From Albula goreensis (lineage: Eukaryota; Chordata; Actinopteri; Albuliformes; Albulidae), in the NCBI GenBank assembly GCA_022829145.1, contig CM040746.1, positions 23,924,332-23,988,331 of the forward strand: a DNA stretch of 64,000 nucleotides, in the 5' to 3' direction. Below the pieces are notes generated by a model. It was not told the DNA's origin. It did no database searches and saw nothing but the letters and a program-made list of their open reading frames with translations. The position numbers were made by a program, and so were the translations under genes. The stretch's first letter is position 1. Each line of letters opens with the position of its first letter. Shown in pieces: positions 1-11,969 of this stretch.

Positions 1-51
1 AAGTTGTGTGTCTGTGCATCTGTGTGTACACATAAACATAGTTCCTGTTTC

Positions 52-74
52 TGTGTGTGTGTGTGTGTGTGTGT
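52..74. repeat. (TG)n microsatellite
   Basis: About eleven uninterrupted TG units. The flanks (positions 1-400) are also TG-rich, with scattered TGTG runs, so this is one end of a wider low-complexity zone. Confidence 0.95.
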
Positions 75-102
75 GTCTATGTGTGTGCTAGAAGCACACA
101 CA

Positions 103-144
103 TATTATTATTATTATTATTAGTAGTAGTAGTAGTCGTAGTAA

Positions 145-176
<32 letters not shown>

Positions 177-212
177 TTATTGTTATTGTCGTTGTAGTGT
201 TGTTATTGCCTT
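103..212. repeat. Compound trinucleotide repeat (ATT)n-(AGT)n-(GTT)n
   Basis: ATT units run into AGT units, with single interruptions such as a CGT and an AAT, then decay into GTT/ATT. The gradual change of unit is typical of an old compound microsatellite. Nothing coding is implied. Confidence 0.93.
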
Positions 213-1229
213 TGTTATTGAATATTTTAGAGAGAGACTCTATTATATGTGAGTGTGTCAGACTAGTGTTGATGGATATATATTTGATTGTATTTTTACT
301 GTGTATATGTGTGTGAATTTGGAAATATGTGTGTAATTGTGACAGGATGTGTAAATGCTACACACAAGCATAAGGGTGTGTCTGTGAATGAGTGTGCAAC
401 ACAATGGTGACAGGTTTCACTTTAAAAGTACATGGCACGGCTGTCACAGGGAGGTCTCTCTGTGGTAAAGAACATGATCTGTGGACTTCCTCTGATGGCC
501 CTCAGGAAGCGGCTGTTCACTGGGACTTTAATTGGCTCATGTGTGTGCTCCCCTGTTTTAGCGAATGTCAGATCACACCTTTCATCCTTGCCCTCTCCTG
601 TCATTTCTCTGTAATGTTATTACCAGCCACATTTGAATAATTCTGTTCCAGGGCAAGCGGATGACTGTGAACCTGAATCAGTAATGCACAGAGGCTCTGT
701 CTGAGATGAGGGTGCTGCAGAAGGACTACTTCCATGCTCATGTTGCCATTGGAAGTGATCCCTGACATCTGAAGAGCTGTTTAAATTTAGCATAGGCGAC
801 TTTCATTATGTCCTAATTTGGAATATGAACAATTGAACCACTTTCCTGCAATGGGATGTTTTGTTGTCACTGATTTTTTTGCAGTATTTTACCCTAAGAG
901 GAAATGGCAGCAACAAGATAGCCATCAATTCTGAGTACACACTGCACATGTGAGTGGCTCTATAAATGAGGCACATTGGAAAACATATCTGGAACAAAAA
1001 ATAGTTTAAAAAGTTTCATAAAATAATTGCTTTTATTTAATGAATGCTTAACTGTATATTGCATCATATTCTGATACAGAGTTCATATTTGATGAGGGGA
1101 AATTAAATCAGCTTCACAAATAGTTATATTATAAACCAAAAAATCCCTCAGGGAGTGTACTGAGCAATCTGTGTGTGCAGGAGAGAGAAGTAATGTTTAG
1201 GAAAGTGTGTTAAAAATTGTATTGGCTTG
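213..1229. other. Unique non-coding interval
   Basis: I see no gene, transposon end or tandem array here. Short open frames between 390 and 1000 overlap on both strands and have no recognisable domain, so I treat them as chance. Positions 420-640 are slightly more GC-rich than the surroundings. Confidence 0.6.
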
Positions 1230-1386
1230 TGAGTGTAGGAGAGAGAGATAATGTGAAGTGGGGAGGAAGAAGAGAGAGGGGGGAAAGAGAGAAAGGGAAA
1301 GGCAGAAGGAGAGAGAGGGGGAGGGAGAAGGGGAGAGAGGGAAAGGGAGTAGGTGAGAGAGGGGGAGGGAGAAAGAGAGAGATACA
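1230..1386. repeat. Purine-rich (GA)n tract
   Basis: About 155 bases are almost only G and A on the + strand, built of GAGA, GGGA and GAAG units with few pyrimidines. Such homopurine tracts can form triplex (H-DNA) structures. It gives spurious Arg/Glu-rich or Ser/Leu-rich frames on the two strands. Confidence 0.9.
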
Positions 1387-2394
1387 ATTCTATCTCTCTA
1401 CCCATTAATCACATCTCTGCATTCAGACTGAAAGTATGCTTTAGATGCTGGCTAAGCAGAAAGTGGCTGCCACAATGACAAAAAAGGAAATTAAAAACAT
1501 TTATTTATAGTTACTATCTGTCCTAGGGAAATCTGACTAAATAATGACCTACCTCACTCTTATTCTGTGTGTAAATATAATTATTTATTTTATCTTTTTA
1601 GTTCATTGCCCTGTCCCTGCGCACATTGCTGTTTATCACAATTGGTACCTCAAGTCACATTTCTATTTATATTCCAGCAGATGCTTGTGCCCCATATGTA
1701 TTTGCTTATTTTTTACACCATTGTGTTTCAGGAGAAAGTTCAACAGTCTACATGCTTCTGAATTTATGCAGGTGGTGAAGAGATCATATGACCATAGCTG
1801 TTGGTGCAAGGTGGCTTTTAGAATACTATGGACAGTGGATCAGTTTTGCCTGTCAGTATCAACATGGTCTGTATCTTAGATTAACTCTTATTTGTAGACA
1901 TTTAATGGGGACAAGTTTTTTTCATGTTTCATAATTTCATTTAATTTCATGTTTCATAATTGTGAAGTTAGATGGATAGATTCTATTGTTGGTCTTTGGA
2001 CAGACAGGAGCAGGATTTGTCTCCAGTGTCCAGTATGTTTTCTTTTTGCCTCTCCCCTTGTTTACGCTCCCTTTTCTTCTTTTTGTTTGAAAGTGCCTCA
2101 GGGGATGTGGGTGAGCTGGTTTGTCTGTGGAGAAAATACCCGCAAAGCAGCGAGCTAACAAGAACACTTGTCAATTAGCTTGTCTATTGACAGAGACCTG
2201 CACGCTCACTGGTGCCATCGAGTTTTATAGAGTCTGAATCTCTCCCCTGTCACCTCAGAGGGACACCTGGGTTTATATCAGCAGGAGGACAGAGGCTATC
2301 TGAGCTCTGACGTGCAGAGGGAACGCTTCACCACAGGAACACAGAGGTTAATCTCAGGTCCTGAATCATTACAGCTTGACAGTTCAAGCTTGAC

Positions 2395-2396
<2 letters not shown>
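1387..2396. other. Unique non-coding interval
   Basis: AT-rich up to about 1970, then a more balanced stretch (2190-2390). No repeat or gene was recognised. A 111-residue open frame on the + strand near 1544-1879 is Cys/Phe/Leu-rich with no family signature, which is what random AT-rich sequence gives. Confidence 0.55.
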
Positions 2397-2477
<81 letters not shown>

Positions 2478-2510
2478 TCTCCCCTCTCTCTCTCTCTCTC
2501 TCTCTCTTTC
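2397..2510. repeat. Long (CT)n microsatellite
   Basis: More than 100 bases of CT repeats, almost perfect up to about 2471 and then with a few CCCT interruptions. It is the longest dinucleotide pyrimidine tract in the window. The Ser-Leu and Arg-Glu frames across it are artefacts. Confidence 0.97.
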
Positions 2511-2984
2511 CCAACTTTCTCCAGCTCTCCTCTGTCTCCCTCTCTTGCCCTGTGTGATTCTCTCCCTACTCCTATCCTCTTTCCAGTAAGGATGGAGTAA
2601 GATTATTTGCTGTAAGAATGTACGGGAGGGGTGAGGAGAGGAGAAAGGACAAAGGAGAGGAGAGCAGTATGCATGCTCTCAGCGTTCCCCATGCTGTTAC
2701 TTGAAGGACAATACGCATCTGACTGTATAATTCAAAACTACATTGAGGAGCTCTGATTGGAGCAGATTCCCTGAGCCAAAACACGCCAATCACATTGTCA
2801 TTACAAGATCACATATAATGAGTCTGTGTTTGTCAAATATTTTTTTTTTTCTGCACTTGTTCTTGTTAGGTGTTGTCTTGTTAGATAAATGTAAACTGCT
2901 GATGTTATGACAACTGAAGATTACAACAAAATAGTAGACATGCAAAACAAAGTACCCTTCGGCCTATTTTCTACAGTCTATGTC

Positions 2985-3350
2985 TCATAAACTGAGCGAG
3001 GAAATGGTAATGGGACCAGAGGAATGACTCAGCAGTGAAACACTGGCTTTCAAAATAGTGTTAAAACTAATCAGGCAAGTTATTATGCATATTTGTTAGG
3101 CACTGCAATAGCAGTCAGCCCCAGTCATTATCATTTCAGGATGACAAGTCATTTTGACTGTGGGAGAAAGTCGACTCATAGCAGCAAGCCGTTCATGTCC
3201 ATGCACGTTGAAATGGGGAATCAGGGTCTCAGCCATGCATTTTAGATTGATGCCCGAGCTCTCTAGTGCCACCTGCTTGCTGTCACTTCAGGTATTAATC
3301 AAAGCAGCTTGAAGCTATATCTAATCATTCTCTGACTGTGCGTTCCATCT
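2985..3350. other. Candidate conserved non-coding element (unproven)
   Basis: Unique, balanced-composition sequence with several homeodomain/POU-like words (TTATGCAT, TATTAATC, ATTGATG) and a few retained CpGs between low-complexity flanks. These traits are common in vertebrate enhancers but are not specific. Conservation is inferred and could not be tested. Confidence 0.22.
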
Positions 3351-3420
3351 GCAGTTCTAGCTCCTTTCAGCACCAGCTCTATGGACAGCTCCACTGCCTG
3401 CCCTTTGCTTACTGACAAAA

Positions 3421-4320
3421 CTGTAGTCACATTTTATTTTCAGAACTATGGATAGTTTCCTAATTTGCTTAGCACACTCTTTTAGTGAAAGTTCATTTTT
3501 GACCTCTTTTTTTATTCCAAGAAGTGCTTTTACAGATGACAGTATCCTACAAATCCCACTATCTTGCAGATTTCAACCTTTGTGCCATTGTTTAGCCTAT
3601 TTCTGAACGGACAGTGCTGGGGAAATATATTTAAGTTATTATTAAACTTGCTAAATTTGACTTGAAGCAACCAAACCAATGTGTATTTTTTTGATCTGAT
3701 GAAAGTGAAGCATGTTAATTGCATGCATAATTTTGACTTGTGAGCCCTAAAATAGTTTTAAGATGTCTTGTTTCTCCATAATGGCTCTTCGTCACTCCAG
3801 GTGTCCTTCTACCAAACAAAAAGAACAACACAACATAGAAGTAATGTTTGTTTTTCCTGAATTCATCTCTTTTTTCACCCCTTTTCCTTTTTTATTTTTT
3901 ATACCATTCAAAAGGGCTGTTTTCCATGTCAACACAGTCAGCCTGTCACCTTTAAGAAAGAGGTTACTGTAGGTTATCTTCTTATCATGACATAATCAAT
4001 TGGCTGACCACTGTACTTTGAGCAGACTCATTAAAAGACATGGCAACCAAACAGTGTACAGCTGTAATGGCATGTGTATATGGCAGTGTTTCTGGCTTAT
4101 TTTTCACTTGTGGATAATTTGCAGGCATGAATATGCCGTAGACCCCATTAGAGCTCCCCTGGTTAGAGCCCTTTCCCCCTCCACACTGCACAAATCACTG
4201 GGAAAACACTTCAGATGCTGGGCCTCATTCCACCAGATCTAATGCTTCCTCTAATATGCTTCATTCAGCCACAGTGACTGGGTTTCCATATGCTTGACAG
4301 ACATGTTTTACTGATGCAAG
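3421..4320. other. Unique non-coding interval
   Basis: AT-rich sequence with T-runs near 3505 and 3870-3905. No transposon end, tandem array or exon-like open frame was recognised. Confidence 0.55.
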
Positions 4321-4575
4321 TGTACAACTGTCGAGTGCTGGAGAAGCTAATTTTGAATGGCACCATTGTGCAGAAGCTAGTATTCAGCTGCACAGTACTG
4401 TAGTGGCTCATGCTGAACAGTGCCATTGTGGAAATGCCAATGTTTAACTGCACAGTGCTGTAGAAGCTAATGTCAGCTGTGCTGTTGTGCTGATGTTCGT
4501 TATCATTCAGCTGCTCGATGCTGCAGAGGCTAATGAACAACTGGACCATTTATGCAGAAGCTAGCATCCAGCTGC
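4321..4575. repeat. Decayed 60-bp minisatellite built of two ~30-bp halves
   Basis: Four diverged units follow each other at 60-63 bases, starting near 4321, 4381, 4441 and 4504. Each has a half like 'cagctgcacagtgctgtag' followed by 'aagcta', and a second half like 'gcaccattgtgcagaagcta'. Within a unit the two halves resemble each other, so the ancestral period was about 30. The period is a multiple of three, which explains the open frame on the - strand (4265-4549), whose protein repeats a Ser-Thr-Val-Gln-Leu-Asn motif. That frame should not be taken as a gene. Confidence 0.8.
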
Positions 4576-5149
4576 CCAAGCTACACGCCCTTGGGAAGTC
4601 TGATTGCTTTCATACCTCTGTTTTGTGCTGAGCTCCAGCTAGTTGCAGTCTGTGAGGTATATACCCAGCTTTGCCTTTGAAACTTCAAATTCTAGGTATA
4701 TCTACAAATCTTAACTCTACACTCTCTTTACATGTCTGTAGATCATATTCATATGCTTATAACATCAACTGTAAACATTAGCTTTGGATTAACAACTTCA
4801 CATTTCAATTAGCCACTGCTTTTTGCTTTGTTGTAGGGCTTTGGCTCATTTTTTTTATTATTTCCCCCCTCTTATCTAGTTCTACACATTCCCCTGTGTG
4901 GCTAATCCTTTGTAATAGCATTTATGTATTGTTTTAATGGTTGTAGGGTTGTCTGTGCCATTTGCTCACATGTTGCTTGATGACTTAGAGTGACAGAACT
5001 TAAATTTAGTTGTATTTGGCTTTTATCAGGCCTTTTTGGACCTTTTATCTCTTTGTGTAAAGGTTGTAGTCCTCTTGCAGTATGTATTTTTTTTCCTGTT
5101 ACGTTCTTGCCTTCCACATGCATGTCAACATGTGGAGGTTTAATTCCAC
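4576..5149. other. Unique non-coding interval
   Basis: No repeat or gene recognised. There are T-rich runs at 4850-4857 and 5088-5096. Confidence 0.55.
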
Positions 5150-5790
5150 TGATATAAAAGCATTTTTTTCCGCGCCATGTATTGTGGGTGTTTGATTATT
5201 CTAAGCGTACCAACGAGGGCTCAAGTTGTCATATGCATGAATGAACAGATCCCACCTTTAATTCTGCCGCACGACGATATTTGCATGAAACTTTGTCCAA
5301 TTATTTTCTTGGCAACTCAAACGGCATGAGCTTTACACATGGCTAGTTAGGAGGTGTCAAATTTCTCTCCCGTCAGTGGGGGCCACTGGTTTGCAGGGCT
5401 GTCTATTGAGGGGTGTGGGGGGGGGAGGGGAGCTGTCTGAAGAACTGGGACTCTAACAACAGGGTCACCTTTCAGGATAACTCCTTTATTTCTTCTTTTA
5501 CTCCATTACCAGAGACTCAGTCCATCAGAGCACAGCACCTCTTTTCCAGAGAGGAGGGGAAAGAAATGCACTCATAAAACAGTTTTCTACCGGTAAAGGT
5601 AATTAGGCTCATTAGGACAGAAATGAGATGAATTTTAATATTCTCTCTGTGCAGTTAGTGTCTGTCAGATTTATTGATGGTGAATAATGTGATGCTGGCA
5701 ACGCGCAATTATGTGGGAACGTGATTCCCTGAGATGTGGCTTTTACATCAGTTTATGACACAGTTACAGAAAACATATTTTACACCTCAT
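5150..5790. other. Candidate conserved non-coding element(s) (unproven)
   Basis: This stretch has more CpG than its neighbours (for example 5168-5175, 5267-5277, 5699-5706), an exact octamer ATTTGCAT at 5279-5286, and homeodomain-like words. A short G-run lies at 5415-5440. It lacks repeats or open frames. The pattern is compatible with one or two enhancers. Confidence 0.25.
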
Positions 5791-5880
5791 TTGAATGCAA
5801 AGACATCATGACTCATAAAAACACTGCAATTACATAAAACATGCCCCTTCTTCCTTCTCCTAACACTGGTGGTAAGCTGT

Positions 5881-5913
5881 CTGAAGTGTACCTTTGACTT
5901 GAAGTGTACCTTG
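5881..5913. repeat. Short tandem duplication, ~17-bp unit
   Basis: The words 'ctgaagtgtacctt' and 'cttgaagtgtacctt' follow one another directly with a 17-base offset. It is a recent-looking small duplication. Confidence 0.75.
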
Positions 5914-7900
5914 TAGACTTTTTTGTAGTTCTGTTACTAAACCACAACTGGATAACAACTTCAGTATGCTATGCTGTGAAATATATTACAACAATACTGT
6001 CAACTGGCACTCATTCAGTGAATAAGAATTATGGACAGCTTTCATATAATACCTTTTTAATTGCATTTTTTGGTGTAAGACACAATCTTTGACTTATTAC
6101 AGACTGAAAATGTGTATTTTTCTTTTTATTTCTCCCTGACATCCTCCTAGGCCTCGTCAGCAGCAATGATTGGCTTCTCTGTTTTTAATTGGATCCATGA
6201 GCTTGTTTAGAGGGGAAATTATGGCATAACTGATCTTTCAGACATGCTCCGCTTCTGTTAAAGTATCTAAAAATGGCAGGATTAGTAAGAGTAAGAGCAT
6301 CAAACTAAATAACAAAGCAGTGACAAGAAAAGTTTTGTCAGAACAACTATTTTACAGTGCAAAATAAAATTCACGAAGGTGAATAGAACAAAAACATTTC
6401 ATTTTAAACCACATATATCTCTACTGTATATCATTTAATAATAATGAAACGATACTAATCAACATGGTTATCATATGACATTTTCCTTGACATTTCCCTA
6501 TTTTATGTGTTATAACTAAACATTTGCTGTGTTTCTGTGCATTTTAGTATCAAAGGGAGGTCTGGTACTGAGTCAGTTTTAAAGCCAGACATATTTACAG
6601 AAGTGTAAACAGGGAGACCTTTTCTGTTTTCTGTGAGCAAATAAGGAAAACACAGAGAAAGCTGTTCCCTGTAAACTTTCCTCATGAAAACTGTAGAGAA
6701 GTAGACTAGCAGACTGGATAATGTAGATAAAACAGAACGTGGAAAAAGTCTGCTCTTGGCTTCTTTCTTGAGAGCCCATTTCTGTTTTTAATACAATATT
6801 TATGCAATCACATGTGGCACGTGACATATACACTATCATGAATAATATTTAGTGCTTATTTGTTTATGCATTTATGGTGTATAAATCTTGCACACAATAT
6901 AAATAAGATACAATCGTGCAGTGTAATTACACAATATTATACAGTTCCATATTATTTATTGCCTAATACTATGGGAACTATCTTATGTGCAGTAAAATTT
7001 TATTCCTATGAAATTGTGATTGGTGATTTCGAGGGATGATGCTCTTTGTCTGCAAGTGAAAGAAACAATGTTAGACAGCTAGACAGCTGTTAGCGTTTTG
7101 CAAGATTAACAAGTATTTTTTTTCCCCCTGGAACTTATCCTCTGGGAAGCATTGTGTGACAACTGGATAAAAATTAAATGGTGCTATACAAAATAAAGAT
7201 TGATCGTCTATATCCCCAACATAATCGTTACTACCTTTTTACAGTATATCACATTTCTGACATGGGCAGCCAGCAAGTTACTAAAGCCTAAAAGCTACAT
7301 TTTAGAGTTTGTGTAGCTGAAAACTAACCCTTTTTACTTCCTGACTTGTTGAAATGGCTGGGAGAAGATAGTGCATGAAAATTGAGTTTGACTTTGAAGT
7401 CTAGTTCACTACAGCGCAACCCATAATAACAAGATATTTAGACTCAGGTTTGTGTCCCTTAATAACAGTGCATAGCTGAAGAGGTGAACTGAGTCTGATA
7501 TCACACATCTGTGTCTTTGTCCATGATAAACCTAATTCCGATGTACCGCTGGCACAGAGTGATGATGCATTCCTTTACCACTTAAGACATGAGTGAATAG
7601 AATCTCTGCTGCAAACTTGACCTGATGCCCAGCTTAAAACCTATTTCTGCTACTGTGGATACAAACAAATACAGAGGCACAGATCCCTGCTAGGTGTAAA
7701 ACAAGCTTACAGGATTCCACAGCCTTGGCCCTGCCATGACCTGCTAGTGATATAGCCTTAAAATAGCTGCATTGTGTTCACATCCATTTAAAATGTGTCC
7801 TGTTTATTTGTTTTTTTTTTTTAGATGGAAGATGAACATAAATTTGACATCATGTTAAAATTTAAAACACACACATACAGTCCCTTCTAGCTATCTGTAT
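5914..7900. other. AT-rich unique non-coding interval
   Basis: Mostly AT-rich DNA with A and T runs (7812-7823 is a T-run). A somewhat more structured stretch at 6130-6265 has TTTTTAATTGG and CAATGATTGG words and could be a small regulatory element. No gene or transposon was recognised. Confidence 0.5.
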
Positions 7901-7929
7901 GTGCAGAATATTGAGAAGTAGGCAACCTC

Positions 7930-8270
7930 CCCAAAACTGGGGGAGTGAATGCCATTTCAAACCAAAATCCTCATTAATGGGCATATCACCTGACACGTGT
8001 GGTGCTTAAGCAGAGCTCACTGGGCCATGGGGATGTGCTGTAAACAGCCAACGTGGGCAGGCGTTCACCCCATTTACTGTGATTAGTGTGTTTACTCATG
8101 GTAATCCAGACATCCTGACTATTTGCATATGGAATATGTGGGGTGGGGCTCGTTTCAGTGAAGTGCCTTCAGGCTTTTTCAGGGCACACTGCAGTGATTC
8201 TGCTCCAGCGAGACTCACTCAGGAGAGCACTTGTTGTAAGAGCTATGGGTCCCACAGTGGATAGCAGTGC
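7930..8270. other. Candidate conserved non-coding element (unproven)
   Basis: Unique sequence with an exact octamer ATTTGCAT at 8121-8128, a TCATTAATGG homeodomain-like word near 7971, and a CACGTG E-box at 7996-8001. No repeat was found. A 125-residue + frame (8143-8520) overlaps it. That frame has no recognisable domain and is probably chance. Confidence 0.25.
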
Positions 8271-9690
8271 TGTTATGTTTAATGACTCCTACCTGCAGGC
8301 ACTGTTACCAATGCTTCAAAACCAGACACTGTCACTTTCCAACCCAAAAGTTGCTTTTGTGTGCAGAGAAGTCGCTGGGGCTTTTCCTCAGCATATTTTT
8401 TTGTGTTCTCTTTATTTTCTGGCACTTTTTGTAAACACACAAACAGCAACTTTTATTTTGACAATACCTTGTCAAAGACCAATTCACCGTTGCCAACTGC
8501 ATGTCAATGGAACTTGCTAAATATGTCTCTGTGTCAGTCAACACTGCCTACAGCTAATCTGGTTCTCATTAGTACTCATGGGATCAGCTAGCTGTAATGT
8601 GGAAGGGATTACATTGGGTACCCTTTAAAAACATCTGTTCCAGGATCGCATCACCTAAACTCTGAAGCAGCGGAGGTCATTGTTTAACTATCATTATCAC
8701 TTCTGCTAAATCTTGGAAGTTAAACATTAATTATCTAAGCCTGTGTTGTAAGAAATTCTACCACAGTGTAAAATACTCTAATGTATTATGAATGATGATT
8801 GAATTGCCCCCTGAAAGGAGTATTATAAAACTTGTAAAAGAGTTGCTGTTATACAAGTAATGTGTATTAATAATGAAACATGTAGCTGTATTTATCTGTT
8901 TTTAATGAGATTTATATCACAGTGCATTTTCACCATCTGATTCTGAAAAAAATAATGTAAATAAATGTCTTCACATGTAAAAATCAGTCCGTGCTTTGAA
9001 AATGATGACATGCTAACATCAAACTGTTATTTTTATTTATTTATTTAGGAGGTGAGATTTTTTTCCCTTTGACTTTGATATGAATGTTAAAATGAGCAAG
9101 GAGGAAAAAGTCCCCACCTCCCCATTCAGTTCAAGTGAGTATCACGAGACAAAAGAGACTTCATGAGGTCTTCTCACAGAGGTGGTCCCAGTTTAGACTT
9201 TCTCTGACCTGGTCTACACTCTCTATGGCAACAAGAATTTGCAGCATCTTGGAGAAGTGATAAACCATCTGGCAAGTTCCTGTGGAAGTGTGAGGCTAAA
9301 TGGGAGTTGCTAATAGGGTACAATATGGCATCCTGTGATGTGTTGATGCTGGGTACTTAAAAAGTGAGCCCGTTCACCTGCTCCAGTAGTTTGTAAATAG
9401 CTGACACTTCAGACAACATTCTCTCCTGACAACAATTCTATTAGCAGCCCTCGGAACATCCTAGCAATCAACACGTAAATGTTTAGTATGCTAGAAGCAG
9501 AGCTAATTCCCATACCTCACCACACTGTCGGGTAACACGCTGCTGAAATTTAATTGTACCTACCACAGTGTCAAAACACTATAATTATGCTGAGGTTGAT
9601 TCAAGGGCTTATATAGTCATCCTAATCAAATGCATCCAAAATTAATGTGTAACAATAAATCCTGCCACCTCTGACACTGGTGTATCCTTC
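8271..9690. other. Unique non-coding interval
   Basis: No repeat family recognised. A short run of ATTT units lies at 9032-9050. No exon-like frame with splice signals stood out. Confidence 0.5.
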
Positions 9691-9699
9691 TTTTCCAGA

Positions 9700-10030
9700 A
9701 ATCACAGTAATAATTATGGGCAATTGGAAATTGGCCAGTAGAGCATATCTTCATGTGGCCAAGATCACAAAGAAAATTTGCCATTAGCTGCAGTTAATCT
9801 CACACGTAGGCTGTCCAGAACAGGAGAAGAGGTGCTTTCATATCCACCTGCCCACCGCCCCAGCCTTCTGACTGGAGATGCGTTTCTCTGGCTGACCACC
9901 ATCAGAGGCATTTTTCATCCAAATTACCCATCCGTCACACAGGATCCACAAATCCTGCACCAGCCTCATTCTGTAGCTGTGTGATCGAGCGTGCATTCCA
10001 ATGCTGCAGCACACATACAGAAGTAAGCTT
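9700..10030. other. Candidate conserved non-coding element (unproven)
   Basis: Balanced composition with words such as TAATTATGGGCAATT and GCAGTTAATC, adjacent to more degenerate DNA. Inference only. Confidence 0.2.
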
Positions 10031-10151
10031 ACTTTGTGATGAAATTCTTTGTAACGCTGAACCAATCAGAGGAATCTTTTGAACGCAGATTTTTCCATCC
10101 TGTCCTTATTTCTGTTCATTTACATTTTATTAATGTTTTAGTTGTGTCTAC

Positions 10152-10180
10152 CGTAGTAGTAGTAGTAGTAGTAGTAGTAG

Positions 10181-10211
<31 letters not shown>

Positions 10212-10212
10212 A
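10152..10212. repeat. Compound (AGT)n-(AAT)n microsatellite
   Basis: Around ten AGT units change to AAT units through one ACT interruption. It produces a poly-Val/poly-Ile frame that is not a protein. Confidence 0.95.
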
Positions 10213-10329
10213 CATTTTAAATTTCATATTTCCTTAAAGGTCACCTATTTCAGTAAGTGCTAACATCTGCTGCTGTAAAGAATAGCTTTACTCCCTCAAA
10301 TGGCTTTGAACATAGCACAGGTGTTAAAA

Positions 10330-10575
10330 GTGCACTTGGTAGGACATGCTGTGCTAATTAGAGCTTTTTTCAGTAGCCTGGAGTATAGGCATGTGACCCT
10401 GACAGAACAGGGACTCTGTGACAGATGTTGAGGGGTGGATGACATTGGGACAGTCGTGTGCTGCCATTCGCCCACCAAGGCCAGCCCCGCCCTGTCATCT
10501 GCAAATAGCCTCTCTGCCTTTAATGTCTCCTCAGTCATTTTTTGGCCAATTGTAGTGCTTTGTAATGGCTTCATT
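10330..10575. other. Candidate conserved non-coding element (unproven)
   Basis: A GC-richer unique island (10430-10510) flanked by homeodomain-like words (GCTAATTAGAG at about 10353) and a GCCAAT box near 10545. No repeats were found within it. Confidence 0.2.
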
Positions 10576-10743
10576 AAACACATTGCATATCAACAAAAAG
10601 CTATGTTTCACATAGTAAAGAAAAGATATACATAAATACAAATATCTTAAAATATCTAAAGGACATCTATCACCATGAAGTTCCAGCATATTTACCCTTA
10701 CTTTATGGCTGGCTGTTTGTACAATTGGCTAGGTCCAGTTGTG

Positions 10744-10794
10744 TAATAATAATAATAATAATAATCACCAACATCATAATAATAATAATAATAA
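10744..10794. repeat. Interrupted (AAT)n microsatellite
   Basis: Two AAT runs (about 10744-10765 and 10775-10794) are separated by nine bases of 'caccaacat'. Confidence 0.92.
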
Positions 10795-11814
10795 CTTATC
10801 ATAAAAGTTCACAAAATGTCAGATATTTGAATTTGTCATTTGCCGAAATTCAGCAAATGACAGTCAGTTATCACAACAGCTTACAAAGTATGTGAAGCAT
10901 TTGTGGTTGTTTCTTTCCTCCTGGCAGTCCAATAGCTGTGCCATTGCAGAGTGGCACTGCACCTTTTGTGCATTCAATTGCAGGTGCCACATCAACCAGA
11001 GTTGTTGTGATTGCATCATGAGGGAGGAAACAATATTCTAATTGGAGTCCTTCCTCCTTGAGCAACACTATTCAATTGAGCATTGCTCCACAAGATTCTC
11101 AGCTAAAGCTGGTTTTTTTAAATTCAGGAATTAATTGTAGACAATAAAACATGCCTCAACTTTTTCAATTTACAATAGCCACTGTTGTGTAAAGCATGTA
11201 TATCCTTTACGCAATGAATGTATCCTCACTGTAGATTTGTACATCTTCTTGTCCAGAACCAGAGAGGGCATGAGCTAAATAGTGTGCAACTTTAATCTGT
11301 TTGAAGATAGAAGAAAATATAAAACAGTCGAATTATACTTTATTTTTATGCCTTCACTAAAAAGTAGTTACATAGTTATTTGAAAAATAAAACAGTTTTC
11401 ATTTTAAATAATGCTTGTTGAAAGAAAAGGTGTTCTGAGCTGACCTAACCACATCCTCATAACTCTGTGTTATTTTGCCTGATCCAGTGTGTCAAGGTTT
11501 CACTTTGGATGGAGGTGTGATTTTATGAATGACATCAGTGCACAGCAAGAGTATTAATATGAATGTCCCTAATAAGACATCCTAGACACATAGGACTAAA
11601 AAGTGACACTGACCAATTATATCTTTTGTGTTTTTTTTTCCAATTAATGGCTGCACTTCCAGTAATTGCACATAAGCATATATTCTTATGTGCAATTCAA
11701 CTGGTGCTTGAATTTCACAAGAAGATAAACTATGACTTAAATTTTACCAAGAGGATGAGGACATATGTTATAGTATAGTATAATAATTTAAAATTACATT
11801 GAATGGCTTATGTA
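10795..11814. other. AT-rich unique non-coding interval
   Basis: No gene recognised. A small inverted repeat 'atttgtcatttgc' / 'gcaaatgaca' lies at about 10832-10863. Otherwise nothing structured was seen. Confidence 0.5.
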
Positions 11815-11844
11815 TTAGTTAATATTTGTTCATGTTTTCTGATG
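11815..11844 (+). repeat. Fragment resembling the DNA-element end at 13263-13317
   Basis: About 25 bases here (TTAGTTAATATTTGTTCATG and following) closely match bases near 13264-13292 in the same orientation. The two lie on either side of the LINE. They may be two pieces of one older repeat rich in GTTAAT/GTTCATG words that the LINE split. Confidence 0.4.
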
Positions 11845-11969
11845 CCAAGCCTCTAGTTAGTAAGCAATAATACATAATGAAAAAAACTGAATCTGCTGTA
11901 AATTACAAAAAAAGGTCTTATAAATGTATATGAAGCATCATTAAATTAAATAGATGTGTTTGTCTTAAC

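Noticed and set aside
2296..2557. Arg/Glu- and Ser/Leu-rich frames on both strands
   Set aside because: Pure (CT)n/(GA)n artefact.
4265..4549. 94-residue - strand frame with internal repeats
   Set aside because: It is the translation of the 60-bp minisatellite, whose period is a multiple of three.
8143..8520. 125-residue + strand frame
   Set aside because: No recognisable family, overlapping frames on both strands, and non-coding texture.
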